Translations under genes and position numbers: made by a program
Shown: positions 35,177 to 43,950 of the stretch, piece after piece
How positions within the stretch are numbered: the stretch's first letter is position 1
How the letters are laid out: the number at the start of each line of letters is the position of its first letter
Notes under the pieces: model-generated
What the model was told of the DNA's origin: nothing
Seen by the model: only the letters and a program-made list of their open reading frames with translations
Databases searched by the model: none
Origin: CAWCDJ01 sp963836015
GTDB lineage: Bacteria > Acidobacteriota > Terriglobia > Bryobacterales > Bryobacteraceae
Assembly: GCA_963836015.1 (NCBI GenBank)
Contig: CAWIIF010000003.1
Location: 237,885 to 301,884 of the forward strand
Direction: 5' to 3'
Length of the DNA: 64,000 bases

Positions 35177-35207
35177 GGGCCACCCGTAAGAGCCTTACGG
35201 GTGCCCC
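35177..35207 (-). terminator. Perfect 10-bp hairpin ending the Tad operon
   Basis: CACCCGTAAG (35181-35190) and CTTACGGGTG (35194-35203) pair perfectly around a 3-nt loop. After one mismatch three further G-C pairs extend it. It lies 5 bp downstream of the small ORF ending at 35213. No U-tract follows. Confidence 0.55.
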
Positions 35208-35212
35208 ACCCG

Positions 35213-35308
35213 CTATTCGGTTTTCCGGCTGCGGCGCCGGAGCACGAGAACGATCCCGAAAACCACCGCCATGGCGGCGCAAACCACGCGAATCATTGTC
35301 TGATCCAT
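35213..35308 (-). CDS. 31-residue single-span membrane microprotein at the end of the Tad operon
   Basis: The ATG at 35308 opens a 31-codon frame: MDQTMIRVVCAAMA continuing VVFGIVLVLRRRSRKTE. One hydrophobic helix is followed by a strongly basic tail, the normal orientation for a small inner-membrane protein with a cytosolic C-terminus. AGGA lies about 10 bp upstream. The frame starts 37 bp after tadC and ends 5 bp before a strong hairpin, so it falls inside the operon. No homologue is recognised; its reality rests on position and composition only. Confidence 0.45.
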   Translation of the reverse strand: MDQTMIRVVCAAMAVVFGIVLVLRRRSRKTE

Positions 35309-35345
35309 ACGGCAACTGTCCTTTCCTTTCCCTCTTATCGGCCGC

Positions 35346-36263
35346 TCACAGGTTTTCCATCATCGGAAGCAGGTCGCGGATGAGCCGCGTGAGCACCGGC
35401 CCCACCGTCACCAGGAAAAGCGACGGCAATACACAGAAGAAAATCGGAAACACGAGCTTCACCGCCAGCTTGGCGGCGCGCTCCTCGGCCCGCTGCCGCG
35501 CCAGGGTCCGCAAATAGTCGGCATGGCCGCGCAAGCTCTGCGCCACGCTCGTGCCGAACCGGTCGGTCTGCACCAGCACCGCCACCAGTTTCCGGACATC
35601 CTCCACGCCAGTGCGATCGGCCAGGTTGTGCAGGGCTTCGGGACGGCGCTTCCCCGCCCGCAGTTCCAGGTTCATGACGGTAAACTCGTCGCAGATCTCC
35701 GGGTGGGCGGCCTGCAGCTCCTTCGCGACCTGAATGATGGTCTGGTCGATTCCCAGGCCCGATTCCACGCAGACCACCATCAGGTCGAGCGCATTCGGCA
35801 ACCCCCGCTCGATGGCGTGCTGGCGGCGCGCGATGCGCAGCGAAACGTATTGATTGGGAGCCATGTATCCGAAGACGGCAGCCGCGGCGGCGGCCATCAG
35901 GAGCTTGTCGATGGGGGCGTCTGAGTGCAGCGCGGCCGCGAGGCCGGCGACGCCCATGAGGACGGACCCAACCATGCGCGCCCCCTGCAGGAAGGCCGCC
36001 GCCGCGGGATTGCGAAACCCCGCGCGGACCAGCCTCCGCTTTACCCGCGGCAGGTCCCGGGGCGCCGCCGGCAGGACCGAGCCGATCCGGCTGACCAGCT
36101 CCCGCCACAACAGGGCGGGCGAAGGCAGTGGCGCCTCCGAAGGGGCCGTCCCGACCGAGAGACGGTCCAGGGCGCGCGACCGCGACGACCGGCTGCGTAC
36201 CGCGAACAGTGCAGTCGCGGCCGACACCAGCACGAACACCGCGAACGTAAGTAATCCCAGCAC
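35346..36263 (-). CDS. tadC: Tad pilus inner-membrane platform protein TadC
   Basis: 305 residues from a GTG start 1 bp after the tadB stop, with GAGGTG upstream. An N-terminal membrane helix, two more near 95-135, the type II secretion F domain (GLPNALDLMVVCVESGLGID, then VLVQTDRFGTSVAQSLR) and a C-terminal helix pair (LVFPIFFCVLPSLFLVTVGP) are typical of TadC. With TadB it forms the platform on which CpaF acts during Flp pilus assembly. The gene order cpaF-tadB-tadC confirms it. Confidence 0.93.
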   Translation of the reverse strand: MLGLLTFAVFVLVSAATALFAVRSRSSRSRALDRLSVGTAPSEAPLPSPALLWRELVSRIGSVLPAAPRDLPRVKRRLVRAGFRNPAAAAFLQGARMVGSVLMGVAGLAAALHSDAPIDKLLMAAAAAAVFGYMAPNQYVSLRIARRQHAIERGLPNALDLMVVCVESGLGIDQTIIQVAKELQAAHPEICDEFTVMNLELRAGKRRPEALHNLADRTGVEDVRKLVAVLVQTDRFGTSVAQSLRGHADYLRTLARQRAEERAAKLAVKLVFPIFFCVLPSLFLVTVGPVLTRLIRDLLPMMENL

Positions 36264-36264
36264 G

Positions 36265-37230
36265 TCACACCTCGATGGTCACGATCTTGCGAATGATCAG
36301 GTAGCCCAGCAGTTGCAGGCCGAAGCCCGCCGCCAGCAGCTCATGGCCGGCCGGGTCGTCGATGAAAAACCGCGCATACTGAGGATTCACCACGAACATC
36401 AGCGCCGCCACACCCACCGGGATAGCGGAAATGATGCGGCCCGACATCAGCCCCTGCGCGCTGACCGTGCGGATGCGCGCCCGCAGCTTGAACCGCTCGC
36501 GGATGAGGTTGGCCAGCTTATCGAGCAGCTCCGCCAGGTTGCCGCCCGTGCGCTTTTGCAGCAGGACGGCCGAAACGAAGAACTGCACGTCCATCGACGG
36601 CACCCGTTGAGACAGCTTGTGCAGCACCACTTCGAGCGACTGGCCCAGATTCTGCTCCTCGAAGGCCCGGCGGAACTCCGCCGCCAGGGGATCGCTGTAC
36701 TCCCGCTGCGCCATTTCGAGCGCCACGGAGAACGCGTGGCCGGCGCGCATGGAGCGGGAAATGAACTCCAGGCAGTCCGGAAACTGCTCCTCGAACGCGT
36801 AGATGCGCCGGCGCGACTTGCGGCGCACGTACCACAGCGGAGCCAGCGCCATCGCCGAGCCGGCCCCCAGCGCGGCCAGCGGCATGCGGTTGCCGGTGGT
36901 CAGCGTCACCGCCGCGAAGCCCGCCAGAAACATGGCGATCGAACGGTGCAGCAGCCCCGCCGCGCCCCATTTGAGCGCGGCCGATTCGAGCAGGCGCTCG
37001 GCCGATTGCTTCAGCCGCAGCCTTTCGAGCAGCCCGGCCGCCATCCGCCCACGGACCTCGCCGGCCGCCTGGATCAGCATGGGCCGCGAAGAACGGCGCG
37101 CCGCCGCCGGCCCCGGCCGCCCCGCCACCCGGCGGACCGCCGCGGCCGTCTCGCGGCGGTCCATCCAGGCCGAGACCGCCAGGTAAGCGGCCATACTGCT
37201 CACAACCGCCACCAGGAACAGCCAGGTCAT
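36265..37230 (-). CDS. tadB: Tad pilus inner-membrane platform protein TadB
   Basis: 321 residues, overlapping the cpaF stop by 4 bp. It has an N-terminal membrane helix, a basic linker, a helix pair around 90-125, the F-domain core (FPDCLEFISRSMRAGHAFSV, then GGNLAELLDKLANLIRERF) and two C-terminal helices (IISAIPVGVAALMFVVNP, then LLAAGFGLQLLGYLII). This is the TadB layout. It partners TadC below the CpaF ATPase. Confidence 0.93.
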   Translation of the reverse strand: MTWLFLVAVVSSMAAYLAVSAWMDRRETAAAVRRVAGRPGPAAARRSSRPMLIQAAGEVRGRMAAGLLERLRLKQSAERLLESAALKWGAAGLLHRSIAMFLAGFAAVTLTTGNRMPLAALGAGSAMALAPLWYVRRKSRRRIYAFEEQFPDCLEFISRSMRAGHAFSVALEMAQREYSDPLAAEFRRAFEEQNLGQSLEVVLHKLSQRVPSMDVQFFVSAVLLQKRTGGNLAELLDKLANLIRERFKLRARIRTVSAQGLMSGRIISAIPVGVAALMFVVNPQYARFFIDDPAGHELLAAGFGLQLLGYLIIRKIVTIEV

Positions 37231-38588
37231 TCACCGGCTCCCACTTCCACCGTTTCGTCGAAGACGTAGGAAGGCAGGCGGATGCCCGACGCCAGCAGCT
37301 TCTCGTTGAACTTGGGGAGGATTCCGGTGGCCGCGAACCGTCCGAGCACGCGCCCCTCCGGCGACATCCCGCGCTTCTCGAAGACGAAAATGTCCTGCAG
37401 GGTCACGATATCGGTTTCGATCCCGGTCACCTCGGTGATATGGGTGACGCGCCGCGATCCGTCGCTCTGCCGCGAGCATTGCACCAGGATGTGCACCGCC
37501 GAGGCCACCTGCTGCCGGATGGCCGTGAGGTGCATATTGGCGTTGGCCAGCGTGACCATCACCTCCAGCCGCGAAATGGCGTCGCGCGGGCTGTTGGCGT
37601 GCACCGTGGTGAGCGAGCCGTCGTGGCCGGTATTCATGGCCTGCAGCATGTCGAGCGCCTCCTCGCCGCGCACCTCGCCTACGATGATGCGGTCGGGCCG
37701 CATGCGCAGCGCGTTGATCAGGAGCTGCCGCTGCCGCACCACGCCCTGGCCCTCCAGGTTGGCGGGGCGCGTCTCCAGGCGCGCCAGGTGCGGCTGCTTG
37801 AGCTGCAGCTCGGCCGCGTCTTCGATGGTGACGATCCGCTCTTTCGGGGAGATAAATGCCGAGAGGGCGTTGAGCAGTGTCGTCTTTCCGGCGCCCGTGC
37901 CGCCCGAGACGATGATGTTCAGGTGGGCCCGCACCGCCGCCTCCAGCACCCGCAGCATGCCCGGCGTCATGGAGCGCTTCTCCACCAGGTCCTCCGGCAT
38001 CAGCTTGTCGGTGCCGAAGCGCCGGATCGAAAGCAGCGGGCCATCCACCGCCAGCGGCGGGATGATCGCATTCACGCGCGACCCGTCGCTCAATCGAGCG
38101 TCCACCATGGGGTTCGACTCGTCCACCCGGCGGCCCACCTGGGACACGATCTTGTCGATGATGCGCAGCAGGTGGCCGGCGTCGTGGAAGCGCACGCTGG
38201 TGAGCTCCAGGATGCCCTTGCGCTCCACATAGACCTGCTGGTGGCCGTTCACCAGGATGTCGGAGATGGACGGGTCCTCGAGCAGCGGCTCGAGCGGCCC
38301 CAGGCCGAACACCTCGTGCAGCACCTCGTCGCTGATCTGCTGCTTCTCGGCCGCGGTCAGGAGGTTCGGCTCGTCCGCCACCATCGCCAGCACGGCTTGC
38401 CGCACCTCGCCCCGTATGCGGTCGTCGTCGATATTGGCGAGCGCGTCGAGGTTGATCCTCTCCAGCAGCTTGTGGTGCAGTGTGAATTTCAGCTCCTGGT
38501 ATTCGGGCTTGAGCGGCACCGGGCGCGCGGAATACCGCAGCAGGCGCTGCTCCCACTCGGGGCTGTTGGCAGTTTCGGCGGCGCTCAT
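37227..38588 (-). CDS. cpaF: Tad pilus assembly ATPase CpaF/TadA
   Basis: 453 residues of the VirB11/CpaF secretion ATPase family. Visible motifs are ISDILVNGHQQVYVE, the Asp/Arg boxes LLSIRRFGTDKL, Walker A SGGTGAGKTTLL with Lys235, Walker B RIIVGEVRGEEALDML, and TTVHANSPRDAISRLE. It supplies the energy for pilin polymerisation and, in some species, for retraction. It is flanked by the secretin gene and tadB with 4-bp overlaps on both sides. Confidence 0.96.
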   Translation of the reverse strand: MSAAETANSPEWEQRLLRYSARPVPLKPEYQELKFTLHHKLLERINLDALANIDDDRIRGEVRQAVLAMVADEPNLLTAAEKQQISDEVLHEVFGLGPLEPLLEDPSISDILVNGHQQVYVERKGILELTSVRFHDAGHLLRIIDKIVSQVGRRVDESNPMVDARLSDGSRVNAIIPPLAVDGPLLSIRRFGTDKLMPEDLVEKRSMTPGMLRVLEAAVRAHLNIIVSGGTGAGKTTLLNALSAFISPKERIVTIEDAAELQLKQPHLARLETRPANLEGQGVVRQRQLLINALRMRPDRIIVGEVRGEEALDMLQAMNTGHDGSLTTVHANSPRDAISRLEVMVTLANANMHLTAIRQQVASAVHILVQCSRQSDGSRRVTHITEVTGIETDIVTLQDIFVFEKRGMSPEGRVLGRFAATGILPKFNEKLLASGIRLPSYVFDETVEVGAGE

Positions 38589-39865
38589 TGACGGCCCTCC
38601 TTGGGCGGTCCCAGAAACGGCTCGGGCATGGGCGGCTGCGGCGCGGGGCCATGGAGCGGCGAGGCGATCTCCGGCGTCACCACCACCACCAGCTCGGTTT
38701 TCGACTTGGTTTGCGAGCGGCTGCGGAAAAGCACGCCCAGCACGGGAATATTGGCGAGGCCGGGCAGCCGCGACAGGTTTTCAATGACGCGCTCGTCCAG
38801 CAGGCCCGCGATCACGAAACTCTGGCCGTGGGCCAGCTCCACATCGGTCTCGATGCGCCGCGTGGAGAGGGCCGGGATACGGAAACCCGACACAGTCACG
38901 CCGTTGGCCGGGTCGATGCTCGAAACCTCCGGTTTCACGTGCAACTTTATGCTCTGGTTGGGCGTAATCTCCGGGAGGAAGGTGAGGCGGATGCCGAATT
39001 CGTGGAACTGCACGGTAATCGCTCCGGCGCTCGACCCCGCCTGCACGATCGGCACCGGAAACTCGCCGCCCGCCAGGAAGCTGGCCTCCTTGCCGTTGGT
39101 GGCCACCAGGTTGGGCTCGGCCAAAATCTGCAGCATGCCGCGGGACTCCAGGTCCTGAATCAGGACACCCAGGTTCAGGTCCGGACGGAACGCGAAAATG
39201 TTCAACAGGTCGGAGAGCGCGAATTTCCTGTCGGCGCCCTGGGCCATCTCGGCCAGTGCCCCCGAGGCGGTCTGCCCGGTGCTAATCCGGCCGATGGTGT
39301 TCAACGCCCCGGTGGAGAGCAGGTTGAATGCAAACTCGGTAGTGACCGACCGGTTCAACTCGGCGAAGCGCACGCGCAGCAGGATCTGGCGCTCGGGAGG
39401 CGGCGGCGCGATTTCGAGGTTGCTGACGGCTCCTTTGACCGAGGCCGCAACCAGGGCGAGCGCCCGCTCGGCCACGGCGCGGGAACTGGCGCGCCCCACC
39501 AGCGCGAGCGATTCGCGGGTGGCGCGCAGGTCGATCGCCTCGCCGGGGAACGATTCCTTCAGCAACTCCCGCAGCGGCTCGAGATTCGGCAGCACCGTGA
39601 CCTCGTAAGTCCGGCGGTCCCCGCTCTTCGACCAGACGATCAGGGTGGCCTGGCCCAACGCTTTGGCCTGGAATAAAACCTCGTGCTCGCTCGCCACGAC
39701 CGCGTCCACGGCTTCCGGATTGCTGGTGGCCACGCGCGCCACTCCTTCCGGGCAGTCGATCACCGTGCCGCGACCCACCGTAAGGGGTATGGTGAGCGGT
39801 GCCCGCGCGGTGTCGAGCGCCGCGGCGGCTCCGGCGAGCAGGAGGGCCAGCATCCATGCCTTCAT
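38585..39865 (-). CDS. cpaC: Tad pilus secretin CpaC/RcpA
   Basis: 426 residues: a signal peptide (MKAWMLALLLAGAAAA), the pilus-assembly N-terminal domain (DCPEGVARVATSNPEAVD, then GQATLIVWSKSGDRRTYEV), a BON-like middle (SLALVGRASSRAVAERALAL) and the secretin channel domain (LQILAEPNLVATNGKEASFL, then AHGQSFVIAGLLD, then NIPVLGVLFRSR, then ELVVVVTPEI). It forms the outer-membrane pore through which the Flp pilus emerges. It overlaps cpaB and cpaF by 4 bp each. Confidence 0.95.
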   Translation of the reverse strand: MKAWMLALLLAGAAAALDTARAPLTIPLTVGRGTVIDCPEGVARVATSNPEAVDAVVASEHEVLFQAKALGQATLIVWSKSGDRRTYEVTVLPNLEPLRELLKESFPGEAIDLRATRESLALVGRASSRAVAERALALVAASVKGAVSNLEIAPPPPERQILLRVRFAELNRSVTTEFAFNLLSTGALNTIGRISTGQTASGALAEMAQGADRKFALSDLLNIFAFRPDLNLGVLIQDLESRGMLQILAEPNLVATNGKEASFLAGGEFPVPIVQAGSSAGAITVQFHEFGIRLTFLPEITPNQSIKLHVKPEVSSIDPANGVTVSGFRIPALSTRRIETDVELAHGQSFVIAGLLDERVIENLSRLPGLANIPVLGVLFRSRSQTKSKTELVVVVTPEIASPLHGPAPQPPMPEPFLGPPKEGRQ

Positions 39866-40764
39866 TTCGACTCTCCGGGCTTGGGCAGCGCCTCGATGGT
39901 CTTCACGTTCCCGCGGATCATCATCACCTGCTCCGGCTGGAGCGGCGGCGGGGGAGCGGGGACCGGCGGCGTCACTACCACCGGTCTCGACACGGCCGCC
40001 GGAGCAGCGCGCCGCGGCTTCGGAGCCGGCTCCGCGGCAGGTTCCGCGGGCGCCGGCGCTCCGTACAGTTCGAGGGTTTGCCGGCCGCGTGTCCCGGCCA
40101 CCTGCTGGTCGGAGGAGTTCCGCAACACCAGCTGGATGTGCCCTTCGCTATTCGACAGGGTCAGGGTTTCGGCGTCCGCGGGGCTCACGAGCAGGGTCAC
40201 GACCGGCGTGTTGATGGCCTGGCCTTTTCCATCCGTATCGATGGTCTGCCCGGCGGATAGCACCGTGATGTTCTGCAGCACCGTTCGTGTATAGGCCTCG
40301 GCGCGGCCCGGCGGACGTCCCGTCACCAGTACGTCCACGCGCATGCCCGGCAGAACGAACCCGGCCACCCCGACCACGTCATTTACCCGCACCGCCATGG
40401 CGCGCATGCCCGGAGGGATGAGCGGCCCCAGGCCAAGCCCGCTGCCGCGCGCCGCGATGCGCGCCTCCACCACCGGCTCCTCCGCCTGTATGGTGCTGAT
40501 CACCGGGCGGCCCACGACATCTTCCATTCGCGAGAAGCCTCCCGCCGGAAAGAGGCTTTCCGGCACGTTCCGCAGTTTGACCGACTCGCGGGTGAGGGTG
40601 GCGCCGAGCGGCAGCGCCTGCGCGGCCACGACCATCGCCTTTTCCGGGCCGAGTCGCGGGCGGCGGCCCGATCCCGCGGCCACCCGGTAAAAGAAGCCCG
40701 CCACCACCAGCCCCCAGAGGAGGCTGGCCGACAAGACAATCCAGAAACGCCGGTCCATGCGCAT
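39862..40764 (-). CDS. cpaB: Tad pilus assembly protein CpaB/RcpC
   Basis: 300 residues from the ATG at 40764, with GGAGGTG 6 bp upstream. One N-terminal membrane helix (FWIVLSASLLWGLVVAGFFY) precedes a SAF domain (MVVAAQALPLGATLTRESVK) and the RcpC-type domain (GMRAMAVRVNDVVGVAGFVL, then MRVDVLVTG, then TLLVSPADAETLTL). The C-terminus is Ala/Pro-rich. CpaB sits in the periplasm and helps secretin assembly. Adjacent to the prepilin peptidase gene (4-bp gap) and the secretin gene. Confidence 0.93.
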   Translation of the reverse strand: MRMDRRFWIVLSASLLWGLVVAGFFYRVAAGSGRRPRLGPEKAMVVAAQALPLGATLTRESVKLRNVPESLFPAGGFSRMEDVVGRPVISTIQAEEPVVEARIAARGSGLGLGPLIPPGMRAMAVRVNDVVGVAGFVLPGMRVDVLVTGRPPGRAEAYTRTVLQNITVLSAGQTIDTDGKGQAINTPVVTLLVSPADAETLTLSNSEGHIQLVLRNSSDQQVAGTRGRQTLELYGAPAPAEPAAEPAPKPRRAAPAAVSRPVVVTPPVPAPPPPLQPEQVMMIRGNVKTIEALPKPGESK

Positions 40765-40768
40765 TTGC

Positions 40769-41188
40769 TCACCTCCGCCCGAAAAGGGCCAGCCAGGCCC
40801 CCGCCACAATCGCGGGAGCATACGGGATCGCCGCGGCGCGCGGCTTGAAGAGCCAGGCGCCGGCGGCCAGGAGCGCGCCGGCGGCGGCACCCAGCACGGC
40901 CGCCAGCAGTATTCCGGCCGGCCCCAGCAGTGCTCCAAAAGCGGCCATCAGCTTCAGGTCGCCCGCGCCCATGCCTCCGAGACAATAAAAGAGAAGGAAT
41001 AAAGCGAACCCCAGCGCCGCCCCGGCGAACGCGATCCCCAGGCCGCGCCACCCTGCGTGGATGACGCCCAGGATCAGCCCGGCCGCGAGGCCGGCCATGG
41101 TGATTCGGTTGGAGATGCGGCGGCGGCGCAGGTCGTCGATCACTGCCGCGCAGCCGAGCGCAAGTGCACAGCATTCACAGGCGGTCAT
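40769..41188 (-). CDS. A24 prepilin peptidase (TadV/CpaA type)
   Basis: 139 residues, the short TadV-like form without the methylase domain. The two catalytic aspartates are Asp19 (VIDDLRRRRISN) and Asp77 in the GxGD motif (GGMGAGDLKLMA), with four or so membrane helices between and after them. It should cleave the Flp prepilins and TadE/F-like pseudopilins. The start at 41188 overlaps the upstream membrane-protein gene by 4 bp, with GAGGTG before it. Confidence 0.92.
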   Translation of the reverse strand: MTACECCALALGCAAVIDDLRRRRISNRITMAGLAAGLILGVIHAGWRGLGIAFAGAALGFALFLLFYCLGGMGAGDLKLMAAFGALLGPAGILLAAVLGAAAGALLAAGAWLFKPRAAAIPYAPAIVAGAWLALFGRR

Positions 41189-42708
41189 CGCGGCGCACCT
41201 CCCTCGCGACGGTAGAGGCTCGCTACGGAATCTTCGTAAACCCTGTGCCAGCCGGGCTCCCGGTCGAGAGTCGCGCTCAAGGGCCAATCGCGGGGCAGCA
41301 GCGCCAGGTCGAAGCGGTAGCGCGCGAGCGTCCCGCGCCATCCGGCCGATGCCATCATCAACTCGCGGTAATCGGCGCCCAGAGCGGGGCCGTAGAAATC
41401 GCTGCGACCGTCGAAGAAGACCCGCACTCCGGGGTACAACCGGTAGATGAGGTAATCGGACCACTGGTCGGACGTCAGGATGCGCGGCCTCCCGGAGCCC
41501 GGCCCGAGCAGGTCACCATTCCGCTCGACGGCCTGGACGGGAAATCTTGTCTGAGGAAATGCCGTCTGGCCGGGCGAAGCGGCCAAGGCGGCGGCTCCCA
41601 AAAGCGGCAGCCAGAAGGTGGCACGGGGCCGGCTTCCCAGATCGCGCCCCAGCTCCCATAGAATCCGGCGCGGCGCGCGCGCGGGCGCCGATGCGGCCGC
41701 ACGCTTCCAAAGGAGGGCGCACTCCGAGGCCACTACGGGCGCCGCCGCGATCGCGCAAAAAGGAACGTGCCGCGCGGAGCGCAGCGCGGCGAACGACCAG
41801 CCCAGCACCAGCACGCCTTCGGTCCATGCGCCGCGGCTCATGGCGCGGGACGCCAGGGCCACGCCCGCCAGCAGCAGGGCGGCGAATACCAGCATGCCCT
41901 CCGAGCGTATGTTGGGAGACTGAAACTCCTGCACATGGTCGAGGATCCACGGCGCGTTCAGGTACACCAGAATGTGCTGATGAAGGCGGAACCCGTAAGG
42001 GTTGAGGCCGCTCGCGAGGAGGCACGCCAGCGCCGCAGCACCCTGCCACCGCGCGCCTGGAAAATCGCGCCGCAGCGCATCCGCCGCGGCTGCCAGCACC
42101 AGCGTGGCGGGAAGGGCGACAAAGCCCGCGTGCAGATTCGCCCACAGCGCGCACAGTGGCGGCAGCACCCAGATCAGCGCCGGCCGCCCGCGGCGGACTT
42201 CATCCAGGATCCAGAGCGATGCCGTATAGAACAGGATCGAGAAGACGTGGGGACGCGCCAGGTAATGTACGCTCGATGCGCTGGCGGCCGCTAGCGTGAT
42301 TCCCAGGGCGATCCATAGCCCACAGCCGCGCCGCAGGAGCCAGGCGAACAACAGGGCCGCCGCCAGGCAGAGCGCGGTTCCGCACAACCTGGCCACGGCC
42401 GCGAGACCACCGCGATGGTACGCCGCGGCGAAAGCCGTGTCGGAGAGCCATTCCCAGGCAAACCACGGCTCGCCGGGACGAGTGAACGAGAAAGGGTCCG
42501 CACGGGGTGCGGATCCGGTGGCCAGCACCAGTTCCCCGGTGCGTACATGCCACCCCGTATCGCCATCGGCCAGAAGCGCCTGCCAGCCGCCCGGTTGGGC
42601 AAACGCGGCCAGTAGCAGGAAGACGAAGAACAGATCCACGAGCGAAGGCGACCACCACCTGTGGACCGGCCGGACGACGAGCGCGGAGGCTGCTTCGAAT
42701 GCCGACAT
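41185..42708 (-). CDS. Large multi-pass membrane protein heading the Tad operon, unknown function
   Basis: 507 residues with about ten membrane helices from residue 22 on (LVDLFFVFLLLAAFAQPGG, then LCLAAALLFAWLL) and a soluble C-terminal ~110 residues (RILTSDQWSDYLIYRLYPG, then VFFDGRSDFYGPALG, then FDLALLPRDWPL). After the first helix comes DGDTGWHVRTGELVL. The plan resembles GT-C glycosyltransferases or related polytopic proteins common in Acidobacteriota; I cannot name the reaction. It leads the Tad operon and overlaps the peptidase gene by 4 bp, so a role in modifying the pilus is possible. Confidence 0.75.
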   Translation of the reverse strand: MSAFEAASALVVRPVHRWWSPSLVDLFFVFLLLAAFAQPGGWQALLADGDTGWHVRTGELVLATGSAPRADPFSFTRPGEPWFAWEWLSDTAFAAAYHRGGLAAVARLCGTALCLAAALLFAWLLRRGCGLWIALGITLAAASASSVHYLARPHVFSILFYTASLWILDEVRRGRPALIWVLPPLCALWANLHAGFVALPATLVLAAAADALRRDFPGARWQGAAALACLLASGLNPYGFRLHQHILVYLNAPWILDHVQEFQSPNIRSEGMLVFAALLLAGVALASRAMSRGAWTEGVLVLGWSFAALRSARHVPFCAIAAAPVVASECALLWKRAAASAPARAPRRILWELGRDLGSRPRATFWLPLLGAAALAASPGQTAFPQTRFPVQAVERNGDLLGPGSGRPRILTSDQWSDYLIYRLYPGVRVFFDGRSDFYGPALGADYRELMMASAGWRGTLARYRFDLALLPRDWPLSATLDREPGWHRVYEDSVASLYRREGGAPR

Positions 42709-42818
42709 TTTCGCTACCGTTCAACAGATCGACCGCGAATGTCCATTTCTTGAGTACTGGAACCCGTACCATTGGAGCCCGGGGCAGCGAAAGACTAAGG
42801 TATTCGCAGCAGATCACT

Positions 42819-43100
42819 ATGCCGAACCTCTTACTTTTCCTCGCCCTTCAGTTTTGCGACCTGGGCACGACCCTTTGGTTTCTGAGCCGCGGGGTGGAAG
42901 AAGGCAACCCTTTGGTGGCGGCCCTGATCCGCGTCTCCGCGCATCCGGCGGTCTCACTGGCGTTGCTCAAGGCAGCCGCCTGCGGTCTGGCATACCTGGC
43001 GTGGAGACGCAACCGCATCGAACTGCTGCGGCGCATCAACCTGTTATTCGTGGTGTGCGTGGGATGGAACCTGCTGGCGGTGGCGCGCGCTACTGGGTAA
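42819..43100 (+). CDS. Small DUF5658-like membrane protein
   Basis: 93 residues with three predicted membrane helices: LLLFLALQFCDLGTTLWFLS, an Ala-rich helix around VSLALLKAAACGLAYLAW, and INLLFVVCVGWNLLAVA. The pattern QFxDxGTTLWFLxxGxxExNP matches the DUF5658 type. It is divergent from the Tad operon, and its last 11 bp overlap the convergent TadE-like gene. No strong Shine-Dalgarno is seen before the ATG. Function unknown. Confidence 0.7.
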   Translation: MPNLLLFLALQFCDLGTTLWFLSRGVEEGNPLVAALIRVSAHPAVSLALLKAAACGLAYLAWRRNRIELLRRINLLFVVCVGWNLLAVARATG

Positions 43101-43509
43101 TCACCTGCCGGGAGGTGGTGGCCAGCGTCATCGAGCCGGCCGACAGGGGAACCAGGAGCGTCCGGAAGCCATAGGAGACGCGGACCTGCACTGTGCTGCC
43201 GGGATGGTTGTCGGGCGTCCAGGTAGTGGTGACGGCCATATTGGCGGGGTCCATGGCGACGACCAGCGACCGGGCCTCCGAGGTGACTTCGGCCGCCGAA
43301 GCCGGATGTCCGCTGGTGCTGCCCCGGAGGGCGGCGAAGCGGGCGGCGCGATGGGCGGCAAAGGAAACGGAATTGTACGCGAAGCCGAGCCGGCCGAATT
43401 CCATGATGGCGACCAGGAGCAGCAGGAAGACGGTCGCCACCAGCGCCGATTCCACCATCATGCTGCCCCGTCGGGAGCGGCGGCGCGCGGTGATGAGAGC
43501 GTTCCACAT
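43090..43509 (-). CDS. TadE-like pseudopilin
   Basis: 139 residues: a short basic N-terminus (RRRSRRGSMMVESALVATVF) with the prepilin-like G-S and Glu at the start of a long hydrophobic helix, then a beta-rich periplasmic part with VQVRVSYGFRTLLVPL. This is the TadE pattern of minor pilins processed by the Tad peptidase. It is the last of three TadE/F/G genes with 3-bp gaps. Confidence 0.88.
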   Translation of the reverse strand: MWNALITARRRSRRGSMMVESALVATVFLLLLVAIMEFGRLGFAYNSVSFAAHRAARFAALRGSTSGHPASAAEVTSEARSLVVAMDPANMAVTTTWTPDNHPGSTVQVRVSYGFRTLLVPLSAGSMTLATTSRQVITQ

Positions 43510-43512
43510 ATC

Positions 43513-43947
43513 CTAGCGCGCCCGCATGCTGGCCCTGGAAGTCACGGCCCCGGAAAAGGGAACACCCGCATACCGGAACATGGTCACCGCCGTGGCTTGC
43601 GTGGTCACCTGCACGTACACCTGCATGGGGCCGGTGCAGCTTCCCGTGCAACTGACCGCCGTGCCTCCCGGACACTGGCAGGACTTCACAACGCTCGCGG
43701 TCATCCCCGCGACACCGGGCGCCGCGGCGAGGGCGGCTGCGCGGATTCCGGCGGTGTCGGAAGCGTTGGTCGTGCTGCGGCTGCCGTATTGCGCTCCTGC
43801 GCGGGCTGCGTCCGCCACAGCGGTCGCAGTCCGCAGAGCCATGGCGAAATCCAGTACGCCCGCTGCCAGCAGGAGCAGCAGCGGCGCCGCCAGGGCGAAC
43901 TCCACCACCGCGGTTCCACGAGAGCGGGATGGATGGAACCGCCGCAT
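43513..43947 (-). CDS. TadE/TadF-like pseudopilin
   Basis: 144 residues. The N-terminus SRGTAVVEFALAAPLLLLLA has the G-T-A-V-V-E-F processing motif and hydrophobic helix of TadE/F minor pilins, followed by DFAMALRTATAVADAARAGA. The periplasmic part contains a Cys cluster (SCQCPGGTAVSCTGSC) that probably forms disulfides, and it ends in a strand-rich region. Middle gene of the three-gene minor pilin cluster. Confidence 0.87.
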   Translation of the reverse strand: MRRFHPSRSRGTAVVEFALAAPLLLLLAAGVLDFAMALRTATAVADAARAGAQYGSRSTTNASDTAGIRAAALAAAPGVAGMTASVVKSCQCPGGTAVSCTGSCTGPMQVYVQVTTQATAVTMFRYAGVPFSGAVTSRASMRAR

Positions 43948-43950
43948 CGG

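Noticed and set aside
37231..38652. 473-codon frame on the minus strand, shifted against cpaF
   Set aside because: It overlaps cpaF almost completely in another frame and reads as Arg/Gly/Pro-rich nonsense, while the cpaF frame has all ATPase motifs.
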